Assembly (NCBI GenBank): GCA_034667525.1
Contig: JAXDJO010000066.1
Span: 1 to 43,799, forward strand
Direction: 5' to 3'
DNA length: 43,799 bases
Source of the DNA: DATAPE01 sp034667525
Lineage (GTDB): Bacteria; Actinomycetota; CADDZG01; WHSQ01
Numbering within the stretch: the stretch's first letter is position 1; each line of letters starts with the position of its first letter. The translations under genes were made by a program, and so were the position numbers. The notes beneath the pieces are model-generated. The model had not been told where the DNA came from and searched no databases. It saw only the letters and a list, made by a program, of their open reading frames with translations. Shown here piece after piece: positions 22,594 to 32,258 of this stretch.

Positions 22594-25116
22594 TTAAAGA
22601 AGGGGGTCCTGGCCCGAATCGTCCGTTTCCCCCACGACCGGAGCCACCGCAGAGACCTTCGCCCCCTCGCTGAGGTTCATGACCCTTACACCGGTTGCGG
22701 GTCGTCCCTGGCGGGAGATGGAGCCCACGGGCATGCGAATGACAACACCGTCATCGCTGATCAGGAATACCTCATCATCGGAACGCACCACGCTCGCTCC
22801 CACGATCTGACCGCGCGGCTTCGTCAGCTTGGCGGCGATGACTCCCTTGCCCCCCCGACCCTTCCGAGGGAATTCGCTGAGTTTCGTTCGCTTCCCGTAT
22901 CCAAACTGGGTAACGATCAGGAGCTCCTTGTCGTCTTTAGCGACGATGTCACTGGTCACGACTTCATCATCGCTGTCGAGTCTGATTCCGATGACGCCGG
23001 TAGCCGTCCGACCCATGGGCCGGGCGTGCTTCTCAGAGAACCGGATGGCCTTGCCCTTTTTACTGATCAAAAGGACGTCGTCGTTTCCCGACGTGGGCCT
23101 GACCCTGACCACTTCGTCCCCGTCCTTGAGGTTCACCGCGATGATGCCTTCTCGTCGCGAAGAGTCGTACTCGCGGAACAGCGTCTTCTTCACCATCCCG
23201 CGCTTGGTGGCGATCAAAAGATAGCGGTAGGTCTCGTAATCACGCGTATCGATGACCGCCGCAACTCGGTCCTCAGGACGCATAGCGACCACATTTACGG
23301 CCGCGGTTCCGCGAGCCGTGCGGTCTCGTTTCGGGATCTCGTGCGCCTTCAACCGATAGACACGCCCACTTGTGGAAAACAGCAGAAGATAAGCATGAGC
23401 GGTGGTGGTAGTGAGGTGCTCGACGATGTCACCTTCTTTCAAGGCGGCACCTCTTACCCCCCGGCCCCCCCGTCCTTGACGGCGATAGGTATCCAGCGGC
23501 ACGCTCTTGATATAGCCGTCACGCGACACCGAGATAACGAGCTCTTCGTCCGCGATAAGATCTTCGATGTCGAACTCACCTTCGTCGGGAACGATCACCG
23601 ACCGGCGAGGATCCGCAAACTTGCGCTTTACCTCACGCAACTCTTCCGCGATGATCGCCCGGACCTTCGTCTCATCCCTCAAGATCGCCTCCAGCTCCGC
23701 GATCGTCTGCTGCAACTCGGCATGCTCTTCACGGATCTTGTCCTGCTCCAGCGCGGTCAACCTCCGCAGGGGCATGTCCAGGATGTGATTCGCCTGGATC
23801 TCCGATAACCGGAAGCCGGCCATCAATCCTTGACGAGCTTCGTCAACATCGGCAGCGTTACGGATCAGCGCCACGATCTCGTCGATGTGATCGAGGGCGA
23901 TGATGAGACCTTCGAGGATGTGCGAGCGCTCCTTGGCCCTGCGCAGCCGGAATCTGGTTCTCCGGGTGATAACCGACATCTGGTGGTTGATGTACTCGTT
24001 GATCACCTCGACGAGGTTCAGCGTCCGGGGCACGAAGTCGACCAGTGCCACCATGTTCACGGCGAAGTTCTCCTGCAACTGGGTCCGCTTGTAGAGCGTG
24101 TTCAGGACGACTTGCGGCACCGCGTTACGTTTCAGATCGATCACGAGGCGCATGCCCTCGCGTGAGGATTCGTCACGGAGATCCGCGATCCCCTCGAGCC
24201 TCTTCTCCTTGGCGTTGACGAGCTCGGCGATCTTGAGGGCGAGGCGGGCCTTGTTCACCTGGTAGGGCAGTTCCGTCACCACGATGCGTGGATTGCCCTT
24301 CGGGCCCTCCTCGATCTCGCAAACCGCCCGCATCTTGATCGAACCGCGCCCCGAGGAGTAGGCATCGATGATTCCTTGACGGCCCACGATCTGGGCGCCG
24401 GTGGGGAAGTCAGGCCCCTGGATGTGGCCGGTGACCGCTTTCAGCATCTTGTCCTGGTCCATGGCGAGCTCGGGATGTTCCAGCACATCCACCACTGCGT
24501 CGACCACCTCACCGAGATTGTGAGGCGGGATGTTGGTAGCCATACCGACCGCGATACCGCTCGAGCCGTTGACGAGCAAGTTAGGGAAGCGAGACGGCAG
24601 CGTCACCGGCTCGGTGGTGTCGCCGTCGTAGTTCGGCGCGAAATCGACGGTCTCCTCACCGATATCGCGCACCAGCTCCATGGCGAGCCGAGACAACCGG
24701 CACTCCGTGTACCGCATAGCGGCCGGCGCGTCCCCGTCGATCGATCCGAAGTTTCCTTGCCCGTCTATGAGCAGGTTTCGAGTGGTGAAGTCTTGGGCCA
24801 AGCGCGCCAAGGCGTCGTAGATAGATTGATCACCGTGGGGGTGATAGGTCTTCATCACTTCGCCGACGAGCGCGGCGCATTTACGATAGCGCTGATCGGG
24901 TCGCAGCCCTGATTGAAGCGCTGCATAAAGGATCCGCCGGTTCACGGGCTTGAGGCCATCACGAACGTCGGGAAGAGCACGGCTGACGATGACCGCCATC
25001 GCGTACTCGAGGAACGAGTCCTGAACCTCATCCTCGATCGTGATGTCTTCTATACCGGTACCGCCGCTGTCGCCGGCGTCGCCCGGGAGCTTGTCTTGGA
25101 ACGGTTCTTTGGGCAT
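22594..25116 (-). CDS. gyrA: DNA gyrase subunit A
   Basis: 840 residues, ATG 25116. The winged-helix/tower part begins EVQDSFLEYAMAVIVSRALP and carries the catalytic tyrosine in AAMRYTECRLS. The resistance-determining region reads HPHGDQSIYD, with Gln where E. coli has Ser83 and mycobacteria Ala. The C-terminal beta-pinwheel contains the GyrA box QGRGGRG and ends in an acidic tail. Together with gyrB it introduces negative supercoils. It starts 10 nt after gyrB. Confidence 0.97.
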   Translation of the reverse strand: MPKEPFQDKLPGDAGDSGGTGIEDITIEDEVQDSFLEYAMAVIVSRALPDVRDGLKPVNRRILYAALQSGLRPDQRYRKCAALVGEVMKTYHPHGDQSIYDALARLAQDFTTRNLLIDGQGNFGSIDGDAPAAMRYTECRLSRLAMELVRDIGEETVDFAPNYDGDTTEPVTLPSRFPNLLVNGSSGIAVGMATNIPPHNLGEVVDAVVDVLEHPELAMDQDKMLKAVTGHIQGPDFPTGAQIVGRQGIIDAYSSGRGSIKMRAVCEIEEGPKGNPRIVVTELPYQVNKARLALKIAELVNAKEKRLEGIADLRDESSREGMRLVIDLKRNAVPQVVLNTLYKRTQLQENFAVNMVALVDFVPRTLNLVEVINEYINHQMSVITRRTRFRLRRAKERSHILEGLIIALDHIDEIVALIRNAADVDEARQGLMAGFRLSEIQANHILDMPLRRLTALEQDKIREEHAELQQTIAELEAILRDETKVRAIIAEELREVKRKFADPRRSVIVPDEGEFDIEDLIADEELVISVSRDGYIKSVPLDTYRRQGRGGRGVRGAALKEGDIVEHLTTTTAHAYLLLFSTSGRVYRLKAHEIPKRDRTARGTAAVNVVAMRPEDRVAAVIDTRDYETYRYLLIATKRGMVKKTLFREYDSSRREGIIAVNLKDGDEVVRVRPTSGNDDVLLISKKGKAIRFSEKHARPMGRTATGVIGIRLDSDDEVVTSDIVAKDDKELLIVTQFGYGKRTKLSEFPRKGRGGKGVIAAKLTKPRGQIVGASVVRSDDEVFLISDDGVVIRMPVGSISRQGRPATGVRVMNLSEGAKVSAVAPVVGETDDSGQDPLL

Positions 25117-25126
25117 CGGCTCCAGG

Positions 25127-27073
25127 TCAGATATCTAGGAAGCGAACGTCTTTGGCATTCCGCTGGATGAAGCCTTTGCGGGCTTCCACATCTTCACCCA
25201 TCAACATCGTAAAGATTTCCTCGGCAAGAGCGGCGTCCTCCATCGTGACGCGCAACAACGTGCGGGTAGAGGGATCCAACGTCGTGTCCCATAGCTGCTC
25301 GGCATTCATCTCTCCAAGGCCCTTGAAGCGTTGAGGCTCGATCTTGGCGCCGTAAGCCCTTCCCATGAAAGCGGCAAGTTGGTCTTCGTTCTTGAAGTAA
25401 TGGACCTGACCTTTGTGGGGAACCCGATACAACGGGGGCTGTGCCACGAATACGAAGCCTGCGTCGATCAGGTCCGGCATGTAGCGGAAGAAGAAGGTCA
25501 ACAGCAGCGTCTTGATGTGCGAACCGTCCTCGTCGGCGTCGGCCATCGAGATGATCTTGTGGTAGCGGGCCTTATTTATGTCGAACTCCTCGCCGATACC
25601 GGTTCCAACGGCGGTGATGATCGCCTGTATCTCTTTGTTCTCGAGGATCTTGGAGAGTCTCGCCCGCTCGACATTGAGGATCTTGCCCCGCAAAGGCAGC
25701 ACTGCTTGGAACTCGCGCTGGCGGGCGCTCTTCGCAGTGCCTCCTGCTGAGTCACCCTCGACGATGAGCAGCTCGGCCTTTTCGGGATCGCTCGTCTGAC
25801 AATCAGCGAGTTTCCCCGGGAGCATCGTCGATTCGAGCAACGATTTACGACGGACCAGGTCACGCGCCTTACGAGCCTCTAGGCGGGCTCGCTGAGCTGA
25901 AATCACCTTGTTACAGATGGCGCGCGCATCGGCTGGGTGCTCTTCCATGAAGTCGGTGAATCGCTGGTTCATCGATGTCTCGACATACGAACGGATCTCG
26001 GTGTTTCCGAGCTTGGTCTTGGTCTGACCTTCGAATTGCGGCTCACGCAGCTTGACCGAGATGATCGCCGTCAACCCTTCACGACAGTCCTCACCGACAA
26101 GGGCGTCATCCTTCTCTTTGAGGATCCCCTTGGAGCGGGCATACGAGGTGATCACCCGTGTCAGGGAACGGCGAAACCCCTCTTCGTGCATCCCACCCTC
26201 GTGGGTATTGATGTTGTTGGCAAAGGTGAACACGGACTCGTTGAAGGTGGTGGTCCACTGCATGGCTATCTCGAGCTCGTGTTGCTCGGCTTTCGCTTCG
26301 AAGTAGATAACGCGCTTGTGCACCTCCTCCTTGGAGGTATTGAGGTGCTTGACGAAGTCGACGATGCCGCCGGTGTATCGGAAGGTCTCTTGTTGGACGG
26401 GCTCGATCCGATGATCGATCAGCCGGATCTCCAGCCCCCGATTCAAGAAGGCCATCTCGCGCAGGCTCTGCATCAGTGTGTCGAACTTGAATTCGCGCTC
26501 TTCGGTAAAGATTGCCGGATCGGGCCAGAACGACACGGTGGTCCCGGTCCTCTTCAGAGACTTGATTGCCCGCAGCTTGGCCTGGGGCTTGCCTTGCACA
26601 TAACTCTGCGCCCACAACTTGCCGTCACGGGCGACCTCGATCTCAAGCCGTTCGGACAGGGCGTTCACCACCGAGACTCCAACCCCGTGGAGACCCCCGG
26701 ACACCTGATAGCCCTTGCCTTCGAACTTCCCGCCCGCGTGCAGCGTGGTGAGAACGACCTCGACGGCCGTCTTACCCTCGCCCTTCACGATGTCCACCGG
26801 GATCCCGCGGCCGTTGTCCGTGACGCGGCAGCCACCGTCCGCCAGCAGCTCGACGATGATCTTGTCGCAGTAGCCAGCCATCGCTTCGTCGACGGCATTG
26901 GCCACCACTTCGTACACCAGGTGGTGAAGCCCGCGGGGACCGGTCGATCCGATGTACATCCCCGGCCGCTTCCGGACGGGGTCGAGGCCCTTGAGGACGG
27001 TTATGTCCTGAGCCGTGTACCCGTTCGATGCCGGGGTGCCACTCGAGGTGGACGGGGCTTTCGATGGCTTCAT
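25127..27073 (-). CDS. gyrB: DNA gyrase subunit B
   Basis: 648 residues, ATG 27073 with AAGGA upstream. GHKL ATPase: EVVANAVDEAMAGYCD, VTDNGRGIPVDI, GGLHGVGVSVVNALS. TOPRIM: LLIVEGDSAGGTAKSARQRE and the DADEDGSHIKTLLLTFFFR metal site. The C-terminal PQRFKGLGEMNAEQLWDTT motif is standard. The enzyme powers supercoiling with gyrA. 144 bp separate it from the DUF721 gene. Confidence 0.97.
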   Translation of the reverse strand: MKPSKAPSTSSGTPASNGYTAQDITVLKGLDPVRKRPGMYIGSTGPRGLHHLVYEVVANAVDEAMAGYCDKIIVELLADGGCRVTDNGRGIPVDIVKGEGKTAVEVVLTTLHAGGKFEGKGYQVSGGLHGVGVSVVNALSERLEIEVARDGKLWAQSYVQGKPQAKLRAIKSLKRTGTTVSFWPDPAIFTEEREFKFDTLMQSLREMAFLNRGLEIRLIDHRIEPVQQETFRYTGGIVDFVKHLNTSKEEVHKRVIYFEAKAEQHELEIAMQWTTTFNESVFTFANNINTHEGGMHEEGFRRSLTRVITSYARSKGILKEKDDALVGEDCREGLTAIISVKLREPQFEGQTKTKLGNTEIRSYVETSMNQRFTDFMEEHPADARAICNKVISAQRARLEARKARDLVRRKSLLESTMLPGKLADCQTSDPEKAELLIVEGDSAGGTAKSARQREFQAVLPLRGKILNVERARLSKILENKEIQAIITAVGTGIGEEFDINKARYHKIISMADADEDGSHIKTLLLTFFFRYMPDLIDAGFVFVAQPPLYRVPHKGQVHYFKNEDQLAAFMGRAYGAKIEPQRFKGLGEMNAEQLWDTTLDPSTRTLLRVTMEDAALAEEIFTMLMGEDVEARKGFIQRNAKDVRFLDI

Positions 27074-27217
27074 TGGTTCCTTAGGGCTAGAGATCGAGGC
27101 TGCATTGCGGGGGCGGCGCGAGCCGCTGCTGGGCGCGGCAAGAGAGGCCGGAAACAGCGGGGTTCATTGCTTAAATAGTACCATCTACCAGGTACTTTAC
27201 GGGTTTGATCGCTCCCA

Positions 27218-27670
27218 TCACGGCGAGCCGTGGCGGCGCCGAGCCCACGCATCGCGGGCCCGTTCGAGCGCAGTCTGTGGGTCGGTGGGAACCTCGACCG
27301 CAGCCGGTGAACTCACCTCCCCCGGTTGCCGGTGAACCGCACCCTGACCGTGGGCGCGGCTGGGACCGGGTCCGGTCCATACCCGAACCTCGTGGACCAG
27401 CTCCACGCCCACGGTGCGATTGACCGAAGCCTTGATCTCGTCTCGGAGATAACCGATCTCGCTGGCCCACGTCGGCGAATCGGCGCGCACTCGGAGCACC
27501 CCACCCTTCAGCGAAGATGGCTCCGCGTGGGCGGCAACAGAGGGTCCCACGATCTCGTTCCACCGCGTCCACACCAGACCCGTCTCCACCGGCGAAGCCA
27601 GGCCAAGACCCTTCCCGACGTCACCCAATAGATCCTTGATGCGAAACGGGGAGTCGCCGCGCCCGGTCAT
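27218..27670 (-). CDS. DUF721/DciA-like protein
   Basis: 150 residues, ATG 27670. The N-terminal DUF721 domain (about 1-95) has WTRWNEIVGPSVAAHAEP, LKGGVLRVRADSPTWASEIG and YLRDEI. The C-terminal part is disordered. DciA proteins help load the replicative helicase DnaB in bacteria without DnaC/DnaI, and members sit beside recF in actinobacteria. The start overlaps the recF stop by 4 nt. Confidence 0.85.
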   Translation of the reverse strand: MTGRGDSPFRIKDLLGDVGKGLGLASPVETGLVWTRWNEIVGPSVAAHAEPSSLKGGVLRVRADSPTWASEIGYLRDEIKASVNRTVGVELVHEVRVWTGPGPSRAHGQGAVHRQPGEVSSPAAVEVPTDPQTALERARDAWARRRHGSP

Positions 27671-28827
27671 CTGACGGCGATCTCACCAGAATCGACCTCG
27701 AGGATCCGTTCGAAGTCGACGCTTCCGGGCGGGAGCGGCTCTGCAGAAGACAACAGCGTTTGCCCCATGGCCCCGACGGCACCCGCGAGCCAGCCACGCC
27801 GGGCCGCATCCAGCTCCGAGAAAACGTCATCCAACAAAAGGATCGGGCGGAACCCCAACGCGTCGGAGAGGAGGTCGTGCTCTGCAAGCTTGAGTGCCAG
27901 GGCCGAGGTTCTCTGTTCTCCCTGGGAGGCATGGTTGCGGGCTTCCAATTGCCCTGCGATGGCGCCGGGGGAAGCCAACTTGATGATGACGTCGTCCCGC
28001 TGGGGGCCGGCAAGTGAGAGCCCTCGTTCAAACTCGCGCGGCCGAACCTCGTCGAGCTTCGCAGCCAGCTTCTGTTTCAAGATCGACTCATCGATCGCGG
28101 CTGGCGACGCCAGCGCGGAGTCGATGATGTAGGCCTCCAGCCATTCACTGGTGTAGTTGAGCTCCAGGTCTCCGCCGCCTGCAACCTCCTCGTAGCGCTT
28201 GCGGGCGTAAGGGAGGAGACGGCCGAGCGCCTCCAGTCGGGCGGCGGTGAGCCCGGCCCCCGTCCTGCACAAGGCTTCATCCCAGACCTCCAGGGTTTGC
28301 TCCATCGGACCCGAGCTGCGGCGCGGGGCGGATCGAAGCAACGCGTTCCTCTGCTTCAAGACCCGTTCCCACTCCCGTCTCAATGCCGCCCTCACCGGAT
28401 GCAGCTTGACGACGAGATCGTCCAAGAACCGTCGACGCCCTTCCGGAGAGCCCTTCACCAACGAAAGCTCGTCGGGTCCGAAGAACACCGTGACGAGGAG
28501 CTCGCTGAGAGGACGGGTGCCGTGCAGGGGAGTGCCGTTGATCAACGCTTTGGTTCCTCGTCCTGGTCTGATCTCGAGATCGAGCCGCATCTGGCGTTCT
28601 CCTTTGCGAACCTCCGCATGGAGAAGCGCACGTTCACATCCTTCCCGCACGAGGGCAGCGTCGGGTGAACGAGGTGAGCCGAGACCGCTGAGACAGTGGA
28701 TCGCCTCCAACAGATTGGTCTTGCCCTGCGCGTTTCTGCCGACAACGAGGTTCAGTCCAGGAGCAAGCTCAACGGCCGAGCGGACGTAATTGCGGAAGTC
28801 TTCAAGACCAAGTTGTTCGACCCGCAA
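27667..28827 (-). CDS. recF: DNA repair protein RecF
   Basis: 386 residues, TTG 28827. Walker A: VVGRNAQGKTNLLEAI; the SMC-like signature LSLAGPQRDDVII; Walker B: RPILLLDDVFSELDAARR. It loads RecA onto gapped DNA with RecO and RecR. The gene begins 6 nt after dnaN, in the classic dnaA-dnaN-recF order. Confidence 0.96.
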   Translation of the reverse strand: MRVEQLGLEDFRNYVRSAVELAPGLNLVVGRNAQGKTNLLEAIHCLSGLGSPRSPDAALVREGCERALLHAEVRKGERQMRLDLEIRPGRGTKALINGTPLHGTRPLSELLVTVFFGPDELSLVKGSPEGRRRFLDDLVVKLHPVRAALRREWERVLKQRNALLRSAPRRSSGPMEQTLEVWDEALCRTGAGLTAARLEALGRLLPYARKRYEEVAGGGDLELNYTSEWLEAYIIDSALASPAAIDESILKQKLAAKLDEVRPREFERGLSLAGPQRDDVIIKLASPGAIAGQLEARNHASQGEQRTSALALKLAEHDLLSDALGFRPILLLDDVFSELDAARRGWLAGAVGAMGQTLLSSAEPLPPGSVDFERILEVDSGEIAVR

Positions 28828-28833
28828 GTCGCT

Positions 28834-29961
28834 CTAGCTCAACCTCACAGGCATCAAGAGATACGTGAAACCCTCTTCGTCGGCACCTCGCAAGATGGCC
28901 GGCTTTAGCCCGTCGCCTGCCTGGATCACCAAGCGTGTCTCGCGTATCGCGGAAGCTCCGTCATTCAGGAACTGTGGATTGAACGCGATCACAAGGGGCT
29001 CGCCCTTGTACTCCGCGTCGAGCACCTCTTGCCCTTCGCCCACGTCAGGGGTGTGGGCTGAGATCTCGAGCTCGGAATCGAGGCGAAGCTTCACCGGCAG
29101 GTTGTTCTGTGCCAGCAAGCCGACACGTCTCACGACATCGAGGAGAGCTTCTCGGTCCACCGTCAACTCGTTGGCGTAACCCTGGGGGATCAGCTGACGG
29201 TACTTGGGGAACTCGCCTTCGATGAAGCGGCTGCCGATCACCGACTCGCTACCGGCCCCCGCGGTGCTGCCGATCGAAAAGATGATCAGGTTTTCCTTGA
29301 TCATCACCGACACGGTGGCGCCACCTTGAAGCGCGCGGGCCAGCTCTCCCAGTGCACGCGCCGGAAGGATCACCTTCTTTTCCTCCGCAGGGCCCCCGCC
29401 CACCTCGAGGGTGCGCACCGCCAGCCGGTAAGAGTCTGTCGCCGCCAGGGTGAGGGTGCCCGCGGTCATCTCCCACAGCACGCCGGTAAGAACCTGTCGG
29501 CTCTCGTCGGAGGACGCACTCTTGACCACTTGGGAGAGGGCATTAGCGAGTTGAGGGCCCTGCACCTCGATTCGGATCCCTTCGTCGTCGTCGCGTTCCT
29601 CGATCGCAAGGGCCGGGTAATCGTCCTGGGCGAGGGACTTGACGCGGAACTGGCCGCGTCCCGAACCGATCTCGACTTCGGCGTCGCCACCCATCAGATT
29701 GACCTGTCCCGGAGACAAACTGCGGATCATCTCGCCGAACAACCTCCCGGGCACTATGCAGGTTCCGGGGGTATCCACGCCGGCCTGAAACACGGTTTCC
29801 ATCGTGAGCTCCAGATCGGTGGCCGCGACCGAGACCTTTCCTTCCTCGGAAGCGTCGATGCGCAGGCCCGACAGCACAGGAAGCGTCGCGCGGTTGGATA
29901 TCGCGCGGGAGGAGAACTGAACCGCGTCCAGCAGATCGTCGCGCTCACACCGGAATTTCAT
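28834..29961 (-). CDS. dnaN: DNA polymerase III beta sliding clamp
   Basis: 375 residues, ATG 29961 with GGAGG 6 nt upstream. Begins MKFRCERDDLLDAVQFSSRA and ends YLLMPVRLS, as clamps do. Three domains of similar fold are expected. It forms the ring that holds Pol III on DNA. Confidence 0.97.
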   Translation of the reverse strand: MKFRCERDDLLDAVQFSSRAISNRATLPVLSGLRIDASEEGKVSVAATDLELTMETVFQAGVDTPGTCIVPGRLFGEMIRSLSPGQVNLMGGDAEVEIGSGRGQFRVKSLAQDDYPALAIEERDDDEGIRIEVQGPQLANALSQVVKSASSDESRQVLTGVLWEMTAGTLTLAATDSYRLAVRTLEVGGGPAEEKKVILPARALGELARALQGGATVSVMIKENLIIFSIGSTAGAGSESVIGSRFIEGEFPKYRQLIPQGYANELTVDREALLDVVRRVGLLAQNNLPVKLRLDSELEISAHTPDVGEGQEVLDAEYKGEPLVIAFNPQFLNDGASAIRETRLVIQAGDGLKPAILRGADEEGFTYLLMPVRLS

Positions 29962-30234
29962 CCTCAGCCTCCGATCTTGGATGTCTCAGCAGAACCATAG
30001 TTGCCCGCCGTGCACCCACAAGTGATTTGCACCACGCTTCTAGGAATCTCTATATCTTTCGATAGTCCTCGTAGTAGGAGGCTGTGCATCGGGTGATAAC
30101 TCGGTCCTTGTGCAGGCCGTGACTCATATAGGCCTGTGGAGCAGCAGCTCACAACTGGCTGGTGGCGGCGCGCCATGGCGCGGCCGGCACCCTCAGGATG
30201 ACGTTTTCCACCACCCGGCGTGGATCCGAGGCGC
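29962..30234 (-). other. dnaA-dnaN intergenic region with weak DnaA boxes
   Basis: 273 bp without a gene. TTTTCCACC (30204-30212) and TTATCCACG (30235-30243, overlapping the dnaA stop codon) are one-mismatch DnaA boxes. The rest presumably holds the dnaN promoter. Confidence 0.4.
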
Positions 30235-31683
30235 TTATCCACGGGCGGCCTGTTGACGGATCCTCGTCGTCAACTCTTGAACCTGCTCGTAAGAGCTCTG
30301 CCGCTCGCGGATCTCTTCTTTGATCTTGCGATCGGCGTGGACGACGGTGGAGTGGTCGCGGCCCCCGAAGCGTTCGCCGATCTTGGGCAGCGAGAGATCT
30401 GTCAGCTCTCGACAGAGGTACATGGCGATCTGACGCGCGTTCACGAGAGGGCGAGAGCGATTGGGTGAGCAGATCTCCTCCGGCGTGACTCCGAAATATT
30501 CTCCCGCTACGGAGATCACAAGGTCGGAAGTCACCCGAGCTTCATTCGTATCCGGGAGCAGAGGCTGAAGCACTTGCTGGGCCATCGGTAGAGTGATCTC
30601 AGTGCGGCTGAGGGAGGCATAGGCGGCCACGCGGATGAGTGCACCCTCGAGCTCGCGGATGTTCGTCTGTACTTTGGTTGCGATCAGAGATAGGACCTCT
30701 GCAGGCATTTGAAGACCCTCGGTCTCGGCTTTCTTCTGGAGGATCGCAAGGCGGGTCTCGAGGTCGGGTGGCTGGATATCGGTGATCAACCCCCACTCGA
30801 AACGGGTCCGAAGACGTTCTTCTAACGTCGACATCTTCTTCGGGGGCCGATCTGAAGTGATGACGATCTGGCTCTTCGGGTGCAGAGCATTGAAGGTATG
30901 GAAGAACTCCTCCTGCGTCCGTTCCTTTCCCTCCAGCAGTTGGATGTCATCGACCAGGAGGACATCGGCGACGCGGTAGCGACGGTGGAAATCGGGGATC
31001 GTCTTGCGCTGCACGGCCACGATGAACTCGTTCATGAACTGTTCGGTCGTGACGTAGCGGACCTGGAGGCCGGGGTGGAACTGCTGTACGTAATGGCCGA
31101 TGGCATGCAGCAGATGTGTCTTGCCCAGCCCAGCCTGTCCGTAGACAAACAGTGGGTTGTACAAGCCACCGCCTGGGCCCTCCGCGACGGCAAGCGCGGC
31201 CGCGTGAGCGAAGCGATTCGAGGAACCGATCACGAACGAATCGAACGTGTATTTCGCGTGGAAGAGCGCTCGTTGCACCGCGATGGTTGGTGGTACTGGC
31301 GCGGGGACAGCAGCGGGCTCAGGCGTCGCCGCGTCCTCGGGATCGATCTCGGGAACGTCGTAGTCGATCAACAGCGTGACGTCGAGCTCGCGCCCGCTGG
31401 CCGCGCGCACTGCCGCCCGAAGCTGCTCGAGGTAGCGCTCCTCGATCCAGTGCTTGGCGAAAGAGCTGGGGGCGGCGACCAGCAACGCGCCTCCATCGAT
31501 GCCGATGACCCTCACATGGGAGAACCAAGCCGAGTAGTTCGCCGGTGTGAGTTCGGAACGCAGGCGAGCGCATACGTCGTGCCAGATCGATTCTTGGGAC
31601 CTGTCCGGGGGCAAGCTTTCGAGGCGCCTGCCATCCCCCACCGCGTCGCGGTTGTCGACGGTCAATTCAGTTGATGTTTGCAA
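30235..31683 (-). CDS. dnaA: Chromosomal replication initiator DnaA
   Basis: 482 residues from TTG 31683, which follows a run of G (ribosome site). The frame stays open to 31719, so the start is not certain. Domain I: IWHDVCARLRSELTPANYSA. Domain II is an Ala/Pro-rich linker. AAA+ domain: GQAGLGKTHLLHAIGHYVQQ (Walker A), VLLVDDIQLLEGK (Walker B), LRTRFEWGL (sensor/box VII). Domain IV: FGGRDHSTVVHADRKI, the DNA-binding signature. It opens oriC at the boxes directly upstream. Confidence 0.96.
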   Translation of the reverse strand: MQTSTELTVDNRDAVGDGRRLESLPPDRSQESIWHDVCARLRSELTPANYSAWFSHVRVIGIDGGALLVAAPSSFAKHWIEERYLEQLRAAVRAASGRELDVTLLIDYDVPEIDPEDAATPEPAAVPAPVPPTIAVQRALFHAKYTFDSFVIGSSNRFAHAAALAVAEGPGGGLYNPLFVYGQAGLGKTHLLHAIGHYVQQFHPGLQVRYVTTEQFMNEFIVAVQRKTIPDFHRRYRVADVLLVDDIQLLEGKERTQEEFFHTFNALHPKSQIVITSDRPPKKMSTLEERLRTRFEWGLITDIQPPDLETRLAILQKKAETEGLQMPAEVLSLIATKVQTNIRELEGALIRVAAYASLSRTEITLPMAQQVLQPLLPDTNEARVTSDLVISVAGEYFGVTPEEICSPNRSRPLVNARQIAMYLCRELTDLSLPKIGERFGGRDHSTVVHADRKIKEEIRERQSSYEQVQELTTRIRQQAARG

Positions 31684-31803
31684 GCAGCCCCCCTGCGCCT
31701 CTCGTCGTCGTTTCCCCAAAGCCGGATCTATGGTGAGCCGGCCCTCCTTTCACGCCCGCGAGACCGAACAGCGGGGAAGGCGCCGACAGGGCCGGTGCTT
31801 GCT

Positions 31804-31835
31804 CTGTCCACAGTCTTATCCACAGCTGTGGATAG
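31804..31835. promoter_or_regulatory. DnaA-box cluster of oriC
   Basis: CTGTCCACA (31804-31812, one mismatch), the perfect TTATCCACA (31816-31824) and, inverted, CTATCCACA (31827-31835 on the minus strand). The two last boxes form the near-palindrome TTATCCACAGCTGTGGATAG. Confidence 0.85.
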
Positions 31836-32012
31836 AGAATGCTCACGTCAACAGGGCAAACCGGGGGAAGTGCCGCGATCTTTGCAAGGGTGTTCGAGCC
31901 ACGAATCGGAGAGCATCGTACGCGGGGGAGGCGACGGGCAGTCAAGCGGTTACTTGAATCGGGGCCAGCTCTTTTCGCGCACGCCCATCTACGTGCAGAA
32001 ACAGACGTCGGC

Positions 32013-32018
32013 TATACT
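32013..32018 (+). promoter_or_regulatory. Candidate -10 box of the rpmH operon
   Basis: TATACT, a five-of-six match to TATAAT, about 87 bp before rpmH. The -35 region (around 31990) is weak. Confidence 0.35.
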
Positions 32019-32104
32019 CCGGCAACACTCCCAAAAGACCCCTGCGATTTCGCGACCACGCACTGGCGAGTCACATCGGGGCGCTTAGCTCGAGGTGGAT
32101 TCCG

Positions 32105-32242
32105 ATGACGAAGCGAACGTTCCAGCCCAATACGCGCCGGAGGAAGCGCAAACACGGCTTCCGGGCCCGGATGAAGACGCGGGCGGGGCGCTCCATCCTG
32201 AAGAACCGGCGGGCCAAGGGCCGCGTCCGGTTATCTGCCTAG
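32105..32242 (+). CDS. rpmH: 50S ribosomal protein L34
   Basis: 45 residues, ATG 32105 after GAGGTGG. MTKRTFQPNTRRRKRKHGFR, the KTRAGRSILKNRRAKGR block and RLSA at the end are diagnostic of L34. It starts the rpmH-rnpA-yidD-yidC-jag unit. Confidence 0.97.
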   Translation: MTKRTFQPNTRRRKRKHGFRARMKTRAGRSILKNRRAKGRVRLSA

Positions 32243-32258
32243 CTATCGGCCTCGGTCG

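Larger units (their letters stand above)
31684..32104. other. Origin of replication (oriC) between dnaA and rpmH
   Basis: 421 bp without a gene between the divergent dnaA and rpmH. It holds the clustered DnaA boxes (see next entry) and both promoters. No obvious long AT-rich unwinding element was seen by eye. Gene strands switch here (leftward dnaA-gyrA, rightward rpmH-parB), as expected at an origin. Confidence 0.8.

Noticed and set aside
22474..23808. Long open frame (444 codons) opposite gyrA
   Set aside because: Antisense shadow of the GyrA C-terminal domain, no recognisable protein features.
25937..27178. Long open frame (413 codons) opposite gyrB
   Set aside because: Lies wholly antisense to a clearly conserved gene; GC-rich DNA gives such shadows.
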